DNA from: Bacillus sp. SA1-12
GTDB taxonomy: Bacteria; Bacillota; Bacilli; Bacillales; Bacillaceae
Length of the DNA: 64,000 nucleotides
NCBI RefSeq assembly: GCF_000981385.1
Contig: NZ_LATZ01000134.1
Location: forward strand, 94,148-158,147
Direction: 5' to 3'
A program made the translations under genes and the position numbers. Each line of letters starts with the position of its first letter. The first letter of the stretch is position 1. This document shows positions 8,451-18,385 of this stretch, piece after piece. The notes under the pieces were generated by a model. That model did not search any database, was not told the origin of the DNA, and saw nothing but the letters and a program-made list of their open reading frames with translations.

Positions 8451-11270
8451 TTTGATCCACTCTTCAATTAAATGGGTCAGTAAATGCATTGGTTTTTTTT
8501 CTATTTCCAGCTCAGGTATCGACTTCAGAAATTCTTTACCATAATTTGTTGAGACAATCCGGTTATCTAAGACAAATAATATCCCACGATCCCCTTCATT
8601 TCGAATAAGACGGCCGAAGCCTTGTTTAAACCGTAAAATAGCCTCAGGAAGTGAGTAATGATAAAAAGGATTTTTGCCCTCTTTCTCTAATTTCAAGCAT
8701 TTCGCAGCTATAATTGGTTCATCAGGAGATGCAAATGGTAATCGAACAATCATAAGGGCTGTTAGTTCTTCACCAGGAAAATCAACACCCTCCCAAAAAC
8801 TGTTTGTCCCCAATAGAATCGCTTTTTCAAATTGTCGAAAGTTCTTTGTTAACCTTGAGCGACTCCCGCTTCCAGTTCCTTGTCCTAAAATAATAAACTC
8901 ATCAAGTGTTTCATCCTCTTTTAATAATTGATATGTTTTTTTCAACATTTCGTAAGAGGTAAACAAGACCAGAATTTTCCCGTCGGTTATTTGTGCGACA
9001 CTCCCTATATTTGCTGCTAGTGCTTCTGAATATTCATCAACAGAGACATCATTAACAATTGGCATATCACTTGGAATAAACAGCTTTACCTGATCCTTAT
9101 AACGGAAGGGGGCGCTTAGTTGCAATTGTTTCGGATAAAAATCCGTTAAGCCAACAGCTTCCATCATATAGGAAAGGGATTTATTTATAGTTAGGGTTGC
9201 AGATGTCAAAACTACACTTTGCTTGTTGGCAAAAAATTCATCCGCCAAAAACTCTGATACATCGAGTGGCTGCGCATAAATGGCAACCGCGTTTTTTGCA
9301 CCCTTTGCATCAATTTCAAACCATGTAACAAATCCTTCATCTTTGGTAAAAAACAAAAAACCAAGATATTCTTTATATTCTTTAAATAATGATATCACTC
9401 GTTTAAACTCTTCCAAGTTAATTTTATTTTTAATTGAAAGCTCGTCTGCTTTTACTTTATCCAAAACTCTCAAGGGTTTTTCCATCAAGTTTATTAAATC
9501 ATTCATCAAAAACTTCACTCGGTTTGCAAGCTCTAATATGGAATCCCATTTTCGATTTTTTTCTTTTCCAGCATCATATTTGTATGAGGTACGATTTAAG
9601 TGAGAATCCTTTTTGCGTGTTAACACATAGGAATGAATCGCTGAAAAAAGCTGATGACTTTCTTCTTGTAATTGTAAAAGAAACGAATCAATCTCCTGCA
9701 ATTCCGGATGTGTTTGTTCACCAACTACTTTTAACACTTCCGTAAAGCTTCTAATCAGTCCTTTTGTATGGAAATACCCTAAGCGGGTGATTAAACTATG
9801 AACATCCAAATACGAAAATCTAATTCCTAGTTGTTCGGTAGCAACCCGATGAAAATGATGTGCTTCATCTATAATTACTTCATGATATTCTGGCAAGATC
9901 TTTGCTTCTCGATTAAGGTCGGATAATAGTAAGGCGTGATTTGTAATAATGATATTTGCTTTTAAGGCTCTCTGCTTTGCCCGCTGATAATAGCAATATG
10001 AAAAAAATGGGTTGCTTTTAAAGGATGAGGCATCAACTTGCAGTTGGTTCCATAATACTTTTCCACCTGATGGGATATTTAACTCATCAACATCCCCTGT
10101 TTCTGTATCCGTCAACCAGAGAAGAAGCTGTGCTTTTGTTAAAACAAAATCATAGTTGTCTTCTTTTTCCTTTAAGGATTGTTCGAATTTTTGCAAGCAT
10201 AAATAATGGCGCTGCCCCTTTAAAATAGCAGTAACAAAGCTGAATGGTAACATCTTTTTAAGAAGAGGAATTGTACGCTCCGTTATTTGTGCCTGTAAAG
10301 TTGTTGTATATGTACTTATAATTAATGATTTTTGTTCGTTTTTTGAAAAAATAATCGCTGGTACAAGATAGGCAATGGTTTTTCCGCTTCCAGTGGCCGC
10401 TTCAAATACACCATGTTGATGAGTCTTTAGGACATCACCTATTTCCTTCATCATAGTTACCTGTTCGTTACGGATCCTATATGCAGGAAAAATGTTGCTT
10501 AAGTTGCCTGATTTATCTTCAAATAGTTCAAATACCTTTTCTTCATTCACGTTAGCGTTTGAAGGCTCATCTGTCTGTTCACCATCGTTTGATTGCAGCT
10601 TTTTAATAGCCAATGATCGAATGATTTGTAAATCATTCCTTGTTTGTTGCTTTAAACTTACTAAGTTAGCTGCGATAAAATCCTCTAAAATATCTTCAAT
10701 ATCACTGATAAAAGATCTCGAAAGTTTTGACAGTTGCTGGAGCGTTATGACAGGCAAACACTTAAGTTTTTCAAGGATTTTCAATAAGAGTAAAGCTGTC
10801 ACCTCTGCATCACTGTCAGCCCGATGCGGAGATTCATGAAGCATATTAAATTCTTCACTTAAATCTGTTAACTTATAGCTCTTTTCAGTTGGAAATGCCA
10901 CTCTTGCCAATTCAACTGTATCGAGAATAGGACCAGTAAACTGGAAGCCGCAGCTTTTGAACTCTTCTTGTAAAAAGGATAAATCGAAGTAAACATTATG
11001 TGCAACAAAATAAGCATCATGTATCAAAGATATCAATTCTTCAGCAATTTCGTCAAAAGAAGGTGCATCCTTTACCATTTCATTTGTAATTCCTGTTAAT
11101 TGCTCGATAAATAAAGGAATTTCTTGTAAGGGATTGACAAAACTCATATATCTATCTACAATTTGCCCGTTCTCAATGACAACCGCGGCAATTTGAATAA
11201 TCTTATCTCCTTTTTTAGGAGCATTTCCCGTCGTTTCTAGGTCAATTACAACAAAACGTTGCTCTTTCAT
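8448..11270 (-). CDS. dinG: DinG-type helicase with N-terminal DnaQ-like exonuclease
   Basis: A 940-residue fusion. An N-terminal DEDDh 3'-5' exonuclease (about 1-175) shows IDLETTG, HNVYFDLSFL and HRADSDAEV. It is followed by an XPD/DinG superfamily 2 helicase-like region with Walker A ATGSGKT and the DEAH box IIDEAHHFH, plus a C-terminal motif VI region FGRLIRNEGDRG. Between Walker A and DEAH I see only two Cys (HYLCLQK, SYCYYQ), where Fe-S members have four, so an Fe-S cluster is unlikely. This is known for Gram-positive DinG/CasDinG-like nucleases, where exonuclease activity dominates. Exact role in repair is inferred. Confidence 0.94.
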   Translation of the reverse strand: MKEQRFVVIDLETTGNAPKKGDKIIQIAAVVIENGQIVDRYMSFVNPLQEIPLFIEQLTGITNEMVKDAPSFDEIAEELISLIHDAYFVAHNVYFDLSFLQEEFKSCGFQFTGPILDTVELARVAFPTEKSYKLTDLSEEFNMLHESPHRADSDAEVTALLLLKILEKLKCLPVITLQQLSKLSRSFISDIEDILEDFIAANLVSLKQQTRNDLQIIRSLAIKKLQSNDGEQTDEPSNANVNEEKVFELFEDKSGNLSNIFPAYRIRNEQVTMMKEIGDVLKTHQHGVFEAATGSGKTIAYLVPAIIFSKNEQKSLIISTYTTTLQAQITERTIPLLKKMLPFSFVTAILKGQRHYLCLQKFEQSLKEKEDNYDFVLTKAQLLLWLTDTETGDVDELNIPSGGKVLWNQLQVDASSFKSNPFFSYCYYQRAKQRALKANIIITNHALLLSDLNREAKILPEYHEVIIDEAHHFHRVATEQLGIRFSYLDVHSLITRLGYFHTKGLIRSFTEVLKVVGEQTHPELQEIDSFLLQLQEESHQLFSAIHSYVLTRKKDSHLNRTSYKYDAGKEKNRKWDSILELANRVKFLMNDLINLMEKPLRVLDKVKADELSIKNKINLEEFKRVISLFKEYKEYLGFLFFTKDEGFVTWFEIDAKGAKNAVAIYAQPLDVSEFLADEFFANKQSVVLTSATLTINKSLSYMMEAVGLTDFYPKQLQLSAPFRYKDQVKLFIPSDMPIVNDVSVDEYSEALAANIGSVAQITDGKILVLFTSYEMLKKTYQLLKEDETLDEFIILGQGTGSGSRSRLTKNFRQFEKAILLGTNSFWEGVDFPGEELTALMIVRLPFASPDEPIIAAKCLKLEKEGKNPFYHYSLPEAILRFKQGFGRLIRNEGDRGILFVLDNRIVSTNYGKEFLKSIPELEIEKKPMHLLTHLIEEWIK

Positions 11271-11450
11271 CTGTTACACCTCTATTATAAAAAACGCAAG
11301 CTTGTTTCTCTTAGTGTTTGTAATAAATCGTAAAGCTAGACTTACAAAGAATCAACCATTTCTTAAAGCCAGCTTCTTTCTAGTTGAGTAGTGTTACTGA
11401 AATGCTTTCTAAGCGATATATTTACTATACCATAATTTGAAAAGAAAAAA

Positions 11451-11518
11451 GGACTGACTCATAACAAAAGACTGAATTCATTTCTTAAGATGAATTCAAT
11501 TCGTTTTAGAGTCAGACC
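11451..11518 (-). terminator. panBCD operon terminator
   Basis: GGACTGACTC (11451-11460) pairs with GAGTCAGACC (11509-11518), and an inner stem GAATTCAT/ATGAATTC lies within. On the minus strand it ends in CCTTTTTTCTTTT. Confidence 0.8.
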
Positions 11519-11544
11519 TTATAATTTCATTTATATTTCTTTCC

Positions 11545-11928
11545 TTATAAAATCGTTGCAGCTGGTTCCTGACCTAAAATCTCCACAATTTTATTATTTT
11601 CATCCATTATGGCGACCTTAGGCTTGTGTGCTTGAACCTTATCTTCAGGGATTAGCGTATATGTTAGAATAATGACGACATCTCCTTCTTGAACCAACCT
11701 TGCAGCCGCACCATTTAAACAAACAACACCGCTTCCTCTTTCACCTGGAATAATATATGTTTCGAACCTTGCCCCATTATTATTATTGACAATTTGAACC
11801 TTTTCGTTTGGAACCATTCCTACCGCATCAATAATATCTTCATCGATCGTAATGCTCCCGATGTAATTAAGATTTGCTTCTGTTACACGAGCACGATGAA
11901 TTTTGCCGTTTAACATTGTACGATACAT
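11545..11928 (-). CDS. panD: Aspartate 1-decarboxylase precursor
   Basis: Makes beta-alanine from aspartate for pantothenate. The 127-residue proenzyme cleaves itself between G24 and S25 (YIGSITID) to create the catalytic pyruvoyl group; both residues are present. The start at 11928 has GGAGGAGAG directly upstream and gives the usual length; the longer in-frame reading back to 11982 overlaps panC and lacks a ribosome site. It is the last gene of panB-panC-panD, 43 bp after panC, and is followed by a strong terminator. Confidence 0.97.
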   Translation of the reverse strand: MYRTMLNGKIHRARVTEANLNYIGSITIDEDIIDAVGMVPNEKVQIVNNNNGARFETYIIPGERGSGVVCLNGAAARLVQEGDVVIILTYTLIPEDKVQAHKPKVAIMDENNKIVEILGQEPAATIL

Positions 11929-11971
11929 TTTCTCTCCTCCAAACAATGAATTCTGTTTATGATTCAACTCT

Positions 11972-12817
11972 CTAAACTTCAATCATTATATTATCAATTA
12001 GCCTTGCTTTTATAAACTTGACAGCAACAGCAATGATAATCTTACCACTAATAATGTTAAGTTCATCTAAGCTTGGATAGGACAGAATTTCCACATAATC
12101 AATCATTCCATCCGTTTCTTTTGAAATGGCAAATGAGATAATTTCTTTTATTTTTTCTTTATCCCTTTCACCTTGAGCTATAGCGTTCTGGGCTGTCAAT
12201 AAACTTCTATAAATTGCTGGCGCTTGCTTTCGTTCCAATTCCGATAAATACACATTTCGCGAGCTTTTTGCCAGTCCATCCGCTTCTCTAACTGTATCAA
12301 CTGGGACTAAATCAATCGGAAAATGAAATTCATTAATTAATCCATCCACAACGGCAACTTGCTGGGCATCCTTCATTCCAAAATAAGCCCGATCCGGTTT
12401 AACAAGATTAAAAAGCTTTGTTAGGACTGTTGCAACCCCATCAAAATGGCCTTCTCTTGACTTGCCGCATAATACATTCACCCTTGACTGGACCGTAACT
12501 GAATATGAAGGTTTTTCAGGATACATTTCCGTCACACTAGGCAAAAAAATTAGATCTGCTCCAGCATGTCTGGCAAGTTCCTCATCTCTCATTGGGTTTC
12601 TAGGATAAGAATCAAAATCCTCATTTGGTCCAAATTGCAGGGGGTTTACGAAAATACTTAATACAACTATGTCATTCGCTTTTCTAGCTTCCTCTAAAAG
12701 CTTGATATGGCCTTCATGCAAATATCCCATTGTTGGCACAAACCCGATTGTTTGCTGCCTCGTTTTATATTCATTTATTTGATTAATTAGATCCTTCTTC
12801 GTTGCAACGACATTCAT
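11972..12817 (-). CDS. panC: Pantothenate synthetase
   Basis: ATP-dependent ligase joining pantoate and beta-alanine. It has the adenylate-forming HIGH-type motif PTMGYLHEGH (28-37) and the conserved FVNPLQFGPNEDF and GKSREGHFDGV segments. The length of 281 residues is normal. The ATG at 12817 overlaps the panB stop by 4 bp (ATGA) and has GGAGGAG upstream, so it is translationally coupled to panB. Confidence 0.97.
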   Translation of the reverse strand: MNVVATKKDLINQINEYKTRQQTIGFVPTMGYLHEGHIKLLEEARKANDIVVLSIFVNPLQFGPNEDFDSYPRNPMRDEELARHAGADLIFLPSVTEMYPEKPSYSVTVQSRVNVLCGKSREGHFDGVATVLTKLFNLVKPDRAYFGMKDAQQVAVVDGLINEFHFPIDLVPVDTVREADGLAKSSRNVYLSELERKQAPAIYRSLLTAQNAIAQGERDKEKIKEIISFAISKETDGMIDYVEILSYPSLDELNIISGKIIIAVAVKFIKARLIDNIMIEV

Positions 12818-13653
12818 TTTTTTACTCCTCCATATAAGCTTAAAAGCTCCTCTTCCTTCATATTAAATGAATGTTTTTCTTCAGGGAAAGTTCTGTTTTT
12901 TACCTCTGCAATATAGCTGCTAATTGCGGCTTCAATGGGTTCAGCTATTTTCACATATTGCTTAACAAATTTTGGGACATGGCTTGAACCATAGCCAATT
13001 ACATCATGATAGACCAATACTTGACCATCCGTTTGATTGCCAGCACCAATTCCAATAGTCGGAATCGTTAATTGCATTGTGATTTCCTTTGCTAATTGTT
13101 GAGGAACACATTCTAACACAAGGGCAATTGCACCTGCATCTTCACACTTCTTAGCATCTTCAATAAGCTTTTTTGCCGCATCTGCATTTTTCCCTTGAAC
13201 TTTATAGCCCCCTAATACGTTCACAGTTTGTGGAGTTAAGCCTAAATGTGATACAACCGGAATGCCGCCATGAGTTAGAGCTGAAATGATTTCCATAACA
13301 CCGTCTGCCCCTTCAAGCTTAACAGCATTTGCTCCCCCATCCTGCATTAGGCGCGCAGCATTTTTCAATGATTCATCTTTTGAAAGATGATAAGACATAA
13401 ACGGCATATCTGTTACAATAAAGGTATCTTTAGCACCACGTTTGACAGCTTTTGTATGGTGAACCATATCTTCAACAGTAACATAAATAGTTGAATCATA
13501 TCCTAGTACGACCATTCCTAAAGAATCACCAACAAGGATCATATCAACGCCGGCATTCTCCGCATCCTGTGCACTAGGATAGTCATAGGCTGTCAGCATC
13601 GTTATGGGCTCACCATTATGCTTCATGTTCATAAAATCTGATCTTGTTTTCAT
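12814..13653 (-). CDS. panB: Ketopantoate hydroxymethyltransferase
   Basis: Transfers a one-carbon unit from methylene-tetrahydrofolate to 2-oxoisovalerate, the first committed step to pantothenate. The 279-residue TIM-barrel protein has the Mg-binding segment ILVGDSLGMVVLGYDST and the substrate loop KLEGADGV. The start has AGGAGGGG 4 bp upstream. It is the first gene of panBCD. A weak TTGGAA-17-TACGAT pair at about 13707-13735 on the minus strand could be its promoter, but I am not confident in it. Confidence 0.97.
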   Translation of the reverse strand: MKTRSDFMNMKHNGEPITMLTAYDYPSAQDAENAGVDMILVGDSLGMVVLGYDSTIYVTVEDMVHHTKAVKRGAKDTFIVTDMPFMSYHLSKDESLKNAARLMQDGGANAVKLEGADGVMEIISALTHGGIPVVSHLGLTPQTVNVLGGYKVQGKNADAAKKLIEDAKKCEDAGAIALVLECVPQQLAKEITMQLTIPTIGIGAGNQTDGQVLVYHDVIGYGSSHVPKFVKQYVKIAEPIEAAISSYIAEVKNRTFPEEKHSFNMKEEELLSLYGGVKK

Positions 13654-14058
13654 ATTTCCCCTCCTAATAAGTGCTATAAGATGTAACCACCACTTTTTAT
13701 CATGGATAGTATCGTAAGCTACATCAAACTTGTTTCCAAGAACAATAGTGTGTTAGGAAAGGGGAAGAAATAACCGAATTCATTATTCTTTAAAGTAAAA
13801 AACCCTTCTTTCGACAAAGAAAGAAGGATTTGTGAGCATACTAATTTAAAATCGGTTTTCATCCCTCTGTCCTAGTCCTTTTTGGATCAAGGCAGAATAT
13901 TAAGGTATCATTCATATCAATTGATTCTGCATTTACTATTGACAAAAGCAGAAAAGTTCATAAATCTTAGTTTCACTGTTAAGGTGTAGTTCGAATAGAT
14001 ACTACCCATTTGAAAGTATAGCAGAAAATCATGTGCATTGCTATCATGAAAAAATGAT
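13654..14058. other. Intergenic region birA-panB
   Basis: Apart from the birA terminator at 13804-13827 I see no gene. The stretch 13828-14058 is A/T-rich, with no reading frame that has a ribosome site. The segment nearest panB must hold the panBCD promoter. Confidence 0.5.
13804..13827 (-). terminator. birA terminator
   Basis: CCTTCTTTC (13804-13812) pairs with GAAAGAAGG (13819-13827). On the minus strand it is followed by GTTTTTTACTTT. Confidence 0.85.
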
Positions 14059-15039
14059 TTATTTGATCTCAATATCTGCGGAGTAGATTCGCTCAAGTGA
14101 TTGATCATTCTTTTCAATTAACAATACACCATCATCATCAATCCCAATTGCTTTACCCTCAATTGTCCCCTTGAGAGTTCTTGCGATGATTGTTTTATTT
14201 AAACTAATTGCATAGCTCTCCCATAAAAGTTTAATGGGCTTAAATCCTTGAGCTAAATATAAAGAATAAAGCCCCTCAAATTTCAATAAGATGGTTTGAA
14301 TAAATTGCGCTCTTTCCCAATCCGAACCTGTCTCGACCTTTATTGAGGTCGCCACATTTTGTAATTCTTCAGGAAAGTCTTCTTTTGTTTGGTTAACATT
14401 TATTCCTGTTCCAATGATGACAGAATGAACTTGATCTGCTTCAGCTTGAAGCTCTGTTAAAATTCCTACGATTTTTTTCCCGTTAAGCAATATGTCATTC
14501 GGCCATTTTATATCCGGCTTGAGAGGTGTAAGCTCTTCTATTGCTTGTACAATAGCAACAGCGGTTAAAAGTGTAAGCTGCGGTGTTCGGTTAATAGGTA
14601 TTTTGGGACGTATAATCATACTCATCCAGATGCCTGTACCACTTGGAGAATACCATACTCTGGACATTCTTCCTCTTCCGCTTGTTTGTTGATCAGCAAC
14701 GACAATTGTCCCCTCCGGCGCTCCTTCATTTGCTAAACTTTGTGCGATTTTTTGTGTCGAGGCAACTGTTTCTTCAAAATAAATATTACGCCCCATTAGC
14801 TCGGTTTTCAGCCCTAGCTGAATTTCATTACTGCTTATCTTATCGGGCTTTTTTGTTATTCGGTACCCTAATCTTCGCACCGCTTCAAGTTCATATCCTT
14901 CTTTTCTAAGCTCTTCTATATGCTTCCAAACCGCAGTTCTTGAGCATCCGATAACCTCACTAATTTTTTGACCTGATAAAAATTCTCCATCTGCTTTTGA
15001 GAAGGCTTCTAATAGTTTTGATCGAAGTCCAGATTGCAT
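14059..15039 (-). CDS. birA: Biotin-protein ligase / biotin operon repressor
   Basis: Attaches biotin to acetyl-CoA and pyruvate carboxylases and, in bifunctional forms, represses biotin genes. The N-terminal winged helix (SGQKISEVIGCSRTAVWKHI) marks it as the repressor type. The ligase has GRGRMSRVWYSP and KWPNDI, and an SH3-like C-terminal domain ends IYSADIEIK. I chose the ATG at 15039 (326 residues, AAAGGAG upstream) over the GTG at 15051 because the GTG would overlap its own ribosome site. It overlaps cca by 31 bp and ends the bsh-cca-birA group. Confidence 0.95.
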   Translation of the reverse strand: MQSGLRSKLLEAFSKADGEFLSGQKISEVIGCSRTAVWKHIEELRKEGYELEAVRRLGYRITKKPDKISSNEIQLGLKTELMGRNIYFEETVASTQKIAQSLANEGAPEGTIVVADQQTSGRGRMSRVWYSPSGTGIWMSMIIRPKIPINRTPQLTLLTAVAIVQAIEELTPLKPDIKWPNDILLNGKKIVGILTELQAEADQVHSVIIGTGINVNQTKEDFPEELQNVATSIKVETGSDWERAQFIQTILLKFEGLYSLYLAQGFKPIKLLWESYAISLNKTIIARTLKGTIEGKAIGIDDDGVLLIEKNDQSLERIYSADIEIK

Positions 15040-16223
15040 GTCATTAGCCACTCCTTTATTGCAGACTTATTATTTTCTAGTTTCTTTGCTACAATTGCTT
15101 TTTCAATTTCTAAAATTACTCTTGAAACCCAAGGACCTGGTTGTTTTTTTAGGTAATCTATAATATCATGTCCAGTTACAGCAAGCTGACTTTTGCTTCG
15201 AAGCGGCAATTGTTGAATTCTATTGACAATTTTTTTCACATTACAATCTATTTGCATTGGGTCTGTCATCAACGAGTAGATCCTTTCAACAGAGACAGCA
15301 GTTACATCTCCTGCTTCGTATAATAAAAAGTCCGACCAAGGCTTTTCTTTTATTATTCGTAAATAATCTATATTTTTCTTAACGGCCTTTATTAGTTTAC
15401 CAGGAAGTTTCCACTTTCTTAAAAAATCTTCAACCGATTTTGGATGTATACAATAGGTAAATAAAGTCCAGTGCTCTATGTTTGTTTTCAAGATCCTCAA
15501 ATCATACGTAGAAAGCTGCATTAATTCCTTATGTTTCCTTTCTAATCCAGGTAAATAGGAATACATGTTTGTTTCTACAATCATTTTCAATGCTTGTTTT
15601 TGATTGACTCCCATTAGCAGCTTTTCAATTTCAGCTGTTTTTCTTTCGACCGAAATCTCCCTTAAAAGATGCGCATGATCACTTATGGCCATTCTCGTTT
15701 TAGGACAGAGAGTAAAATGCAATTGACTAACAAAGCGAACAGCACGCAGCATTCGCAATGCATCCTCACTAAATCGTTCTTTAGGAGAGCCAACAGTTTG
15801 AATAAGCTTCTCTGATAAGTGGGCTTTACCATTAAAATAATCGAGGATCTTACCGTTTATATCCATTGCCATCGCATTGATGGTAAAGTCTCTTCTTCTT
15901 AAATCTTCCTTTAATGATGAAATATATATTACATGACTTGGGCGTCGGTTATCTACATATTCACCTTCCGCACGAAAAGTTGTCACTTCATATGGCGACC
16001 CGTTGTGCAGCACGATTATCGTGCCATGCTCTGCCCCGACATCAATCGTATGCTTAAATAGGTTTTGCACCTCAACCGGTTTTGCAGAAGTTGCAATATC
16101 AATATCACCAATTTGACGATTTAATAAAAAGTCCCGCACAGCACCGCCGACATAATAAGCCTCATACCCTGCTTGATGTAATTTTTCCAAAATTGGTTTT
16201 GCTTCAACAAAAGTGGTGTTCAT
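15009..16223 (-). CDS. cca: CCA-adding tRNA nucleotidyltransferase
   Basis: Adds or repairs the 3' CCA end of tRNAs without a template. It is a class II nucleotidyltransferase with GGAVRDFLLNRQIGDIDIAT at the N terminus (catalytic DxD in GDID), followed by the RRDFTINAMA motif and the base-selecting EDALRMLRAVRF segment. The 404 residues are close to B. subtilis (about 397). AAGGAGC precedes the ATG. The gene follows bshA by 49 bp and overlaps birA, an order conserved in Bacillus. Confidence 0.97.
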   Translation of the reverse strand: MNTTFVEAKPILEKLHQAGYEAYYVGGAVRDFLLNRQIGDIDIATSAKPVEVQNLFKHTIDVGAEHGTIIVLHNGSPYEVTTFRAEGEYVDNRRPSHVIYISSLKEDLRRRDFTINAMAMDINGKILDYFNGKAHLSEKLIQTVGSPKERFSEDALRMLRAVRFVSQLHFTLCPKTRMAISDHAHLLREISVERKTAEIEKLLMGVNQKQALKMIVETNMYSYLPGLERKHKELMQLSTYDLRILKTNIEHWTLFTYCIHPKSVEDFLRKWKLPGKLIKAVKKNIDYLRIIKEKPWSDFLLYEAGDVTAVSVERIYSLMTDPMQIDCNVKKIVNRIQQLPLRSKSQLAVTGHDIIDYLKKQPGPWVSRVILEIEKAIVAKKLENNKSAIKEWLMTCNLDFDQNY

Positions 16224-16272
16224 TTTTTAGCTCCTTATTAATAAGGGAAATAGAATCTATAAGGTTCAATTT

Positions 16273-17406
16273 TTAGAGGCCCAACAGGTTATAATAGATC
16301 GATTCATATTGAGAGACAATTTTATCTGAGTTGAAAAGACTTCGTGCCGTTAAAATCGCATGATCTGACATTCTCTGGTATAGCTTTTCATTGGTCAAAA
16401 GCTGTATTGCTCGGTGTGAGACTGTTTCAATATCTCCAACCTCACATATGTAACCAGTCTCACCTTCGTTAATAACCTCAGGTATTCCCCCTGTATTTGA
16501 ACCAATACACGGAACACCACAGGCCATTGCCTCTAATAAAACTAAGCCAAAGCTCTCTTTTTCGGAAAGCAGCAGCATGAGATCACTCAAAGAATATAAT
16601 TCCTCTAAGTTATCCTTCTTTCCTAGAAAAAGAACCTTATCATTAAGACCTAATTCCCGGACAAGTCTGCTAACGAACGTCATCTCCGGGCCATCACCTA
16701 CCAATAATAGCTTTGCCTTAATTTTTCGTTGTATTAATTGAAAGGAATAAATAACATCCTGAACCCGCTTAACCTTTCGAAAATTAGAAACATGAATAAT
16801 GACCTTTTCATCATCATCAATTCCGTATTCTCTCTTAAGATGTGATGCATCTTTTTTATGATAAACACGGTCATCGATGAAATTATACACGGTTTCGATC
16901 GTTTTTTTCGGCTGAATTAAGTCATATGTCTGATTTACTAAGGCATTGGATACTGCCGTAACCTTATCTGATGCTTCAATACCAAATCGAATTAAATCGG
17001 AAAGCGATTGATCATAGCCGAGAACAGTAATATCTGTTCCATGAAGTGTTGTCACAATTTTCAGTCCATTATCGACCATTTGTTTCGCCAAATAAGCGCA
17101 GATAGCATGTGGGATCGCATAATGAACATGCAATAAATCCAATTCCTCCCTTTTTGCTACTTCAGCCATTTTGCTTGCCAATGCTAAATCATACGGCGGA
17201 TATTTAAATACCGAATATTGATTTACTTCTACCTCATGAAAGGTAATATTGCAATAAACCTTATTCAAGCGGAATGGCAAGCTCGAAGTAATAAAATGGA
17301 TTTCATGTCCCCGTTCAGCAAGGAGCTTTCCCAACTCTGTTGCGACAACTCCTGAACCGCCTACAGATGGGTAACAGGTAATGCCGATTTTTAATTTTCT
17401 TTTCAT
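16273..17406 (-). CDS. bshA: Bacillithiol synthase step 1: N-acetyl-alpha-D-glucosaminyl L-malate synthase
   Basis: GT-B retaining glycosyltransferase (family GT4) that joins UDP-GlcNAc to L-malate, the first step to bacillithiol. The 377 residues include the N-terminal GGSGVVATELG loop and the C-terminal EKESFGLVLLEAMACG (E-x7-E) motif. The start overlaps the bshB1 stop by 4 bp (ATGA), so the two steps are translationally coupled. Assignment to BshA rather than another glycosyltransferase rests on this pairing and on synteny. Confidence 0.95.
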   Translation of the reverse strand: MKRKLKIGITCYPSVGGSGVVATELGKLLAERGHEIHFITSSLPFRLNKVYCNITFHEVEVNQYSVFKYPPYDLALASKMAEVAKREELDLLHVHYAIPHAICAYLAKQMVDNGLKIVTTLHGTDITVLGYDQSLSDLIRFGIEASDKVTAVSNALVNQTYDLIQPKKTIETVYNFIDDRVYHKKDASHLKREYGIDDDEKVIIHVSNFRKVKRVQDVIYSFQLIQRKIKAKLLLVGDGPEMTFVSRLVRELGLNDKVLFLGKKDNLEELYSLSDLMLLLSEKESFGLVLLEAMACGVPCIGSNTGGIPEVINEGETGYICEVGDIETVSHRAIQLLTNEKLYQRMSDHAILTARSLFNSDKIVSQYESIYYNLLGL

Positions 17407-18116
17407 TTTCCTTCACCTATCAAATCTGCTGAAAGCAAGATTGGTTTTTTCGTTTTAAATCCTTCCGCATACAGCACTCCAGCCTCTTTTCCAAACAGTC
17501 TTTCCCGGCTCTCGACTGTTTCAATATATCCGTTTGTTAATGGAGTATCTGCTGAGCCTTCAGCCTTTTCAAATTGGCTTTTATACGCTCTAAGGCTTTC
17601 TATCTTTTTATCTATTGAATCGGATATATCAATAACAAAGTCTGGCCTGTGAAATCCGTTAATCATATAAAAATGAAGGTCTTTAACACGATGTGAAAAC
17701 TGGCCAAGAGCATCTTTATAGTTGCGTATGCCTGCAGAGAAAACTGCTTCCTCAACTAGTTTCGCACAATGACCATGATCCGGATGACGATCTTCTAAAT
17801 ATGGTGCAAAAACAATAGTAGGCTGATATTCTCTTATCACCGTAACAATACTGTTGATGGCAGCTTCTGTTATGTATAGTCCACGATCCGGTAATGATAA
17901 TTGGATTCTATTAGAAATACCTAATATTTCTCCAGCTTTCTTTGCTTCCTCTTGACGTAATGTAATGGTCCCATTTGATGAAAGCTCTGACTTTGTTAAA
18001 TCACATATACCAATTTTGTAGCCCTTATTTGTATATTTTGCAATGGTTCCGCCCATCCCTATTTCAACATCATCAGGATGAGCTCCAATAGCAAGAATAT
18101 CTAGTTTCTGACTCAT
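17403..18116 (-). CDS. bshB1: Bacillithiol synthase step 2: GlcNAc-malate deacetylase BshB1
   Basis: Zn-dependent PIG-L/LmbE-family deacetylase that removes acetate from GlcNAc-malate. The metal-binding motif AHPDDVEIG lies near residue 12, and DRHPDHGHCAKL carries the second ligand set. Length is 237 residues. GAAGGAGAGG precedes the ATG. It is the first gene of bshB1-bshA-cca-birA; a 269-bp gap holding a repeat element separates it from mgsA. Confidence 0.95.
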   Translation of the reverse strand: MSQKLDILAIGAHPDDVEIGMGGTIAKYTNKGYKIGICDLTKSELSSNGTITLRQEEAKKAGEILGISNRIQLSLPDRGLYITEAAINSIVTVIREYQPTIVFAPYLEDRHPDHGHCAKLVEEAVFSAGIRNYKDALGQFSHRVKDLHFYMINGFHRPDFVIDISDSIDKKIESLRAYKSQFEKAEGSADTPLTNGYIETVESRERLFGKEAGVLYAEGFKTKKPILLSADLIGEGK

Positions 18117-18174
18117 GTGCCTCTCCTTCGTTTAATAAAAGGTTAAGGAAGTGAATGACATTCTTTCGAATAAA

Positions 18175-18312
18175 GTGAGACTCCTTCAATGGGTGTTCTT
18201 TCTCACCCCACTGATGGTTAGCAAAACTTATTAGATCTTTTACAGTAGTAATCTGAACTTATCTTCTTAGATATATGAATCCTGAATTTGGGGTATTACT
18301 AGCCGTTAAGAT
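18175..18312 (+). repeat. Dispersed two-hairpin repeat, copy 2
   Basis: This copy begins GTGAGACT (18175) and contains CCACTGATGGTTAGC, followed by AAAACTTATTAGATCTTT. It ends with TTACTAGCCGTTAAG (about 18296-18310). The linker is well kept, but the second stem is decayed (CAGTAGT versus ACTAGCCG). It reads opposite to the flanking genes bshB1 and mgsA. Confidence 0.75.
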
Positions 18313-18385
18313 TTCCGAAAAAATTTCTCACTCCCTTTAGTAGGTATAAACATATAAGCAATCTTATATTTTATAAAACAAAAAC

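Noticed and set aside
13917..14117. Minus-strand 66-residue frame overlapping the 3' end of birA
   Set aside because: It is out of frame with birA, has no ribosome site, and has an untypical composition.
18175..18312. Repeat copy 2 as a riboswitch for mgsA or bshB1
   Set aside because: The element reads opposite to both genes, and other copies sit in unrelated contexts and in both orientations.
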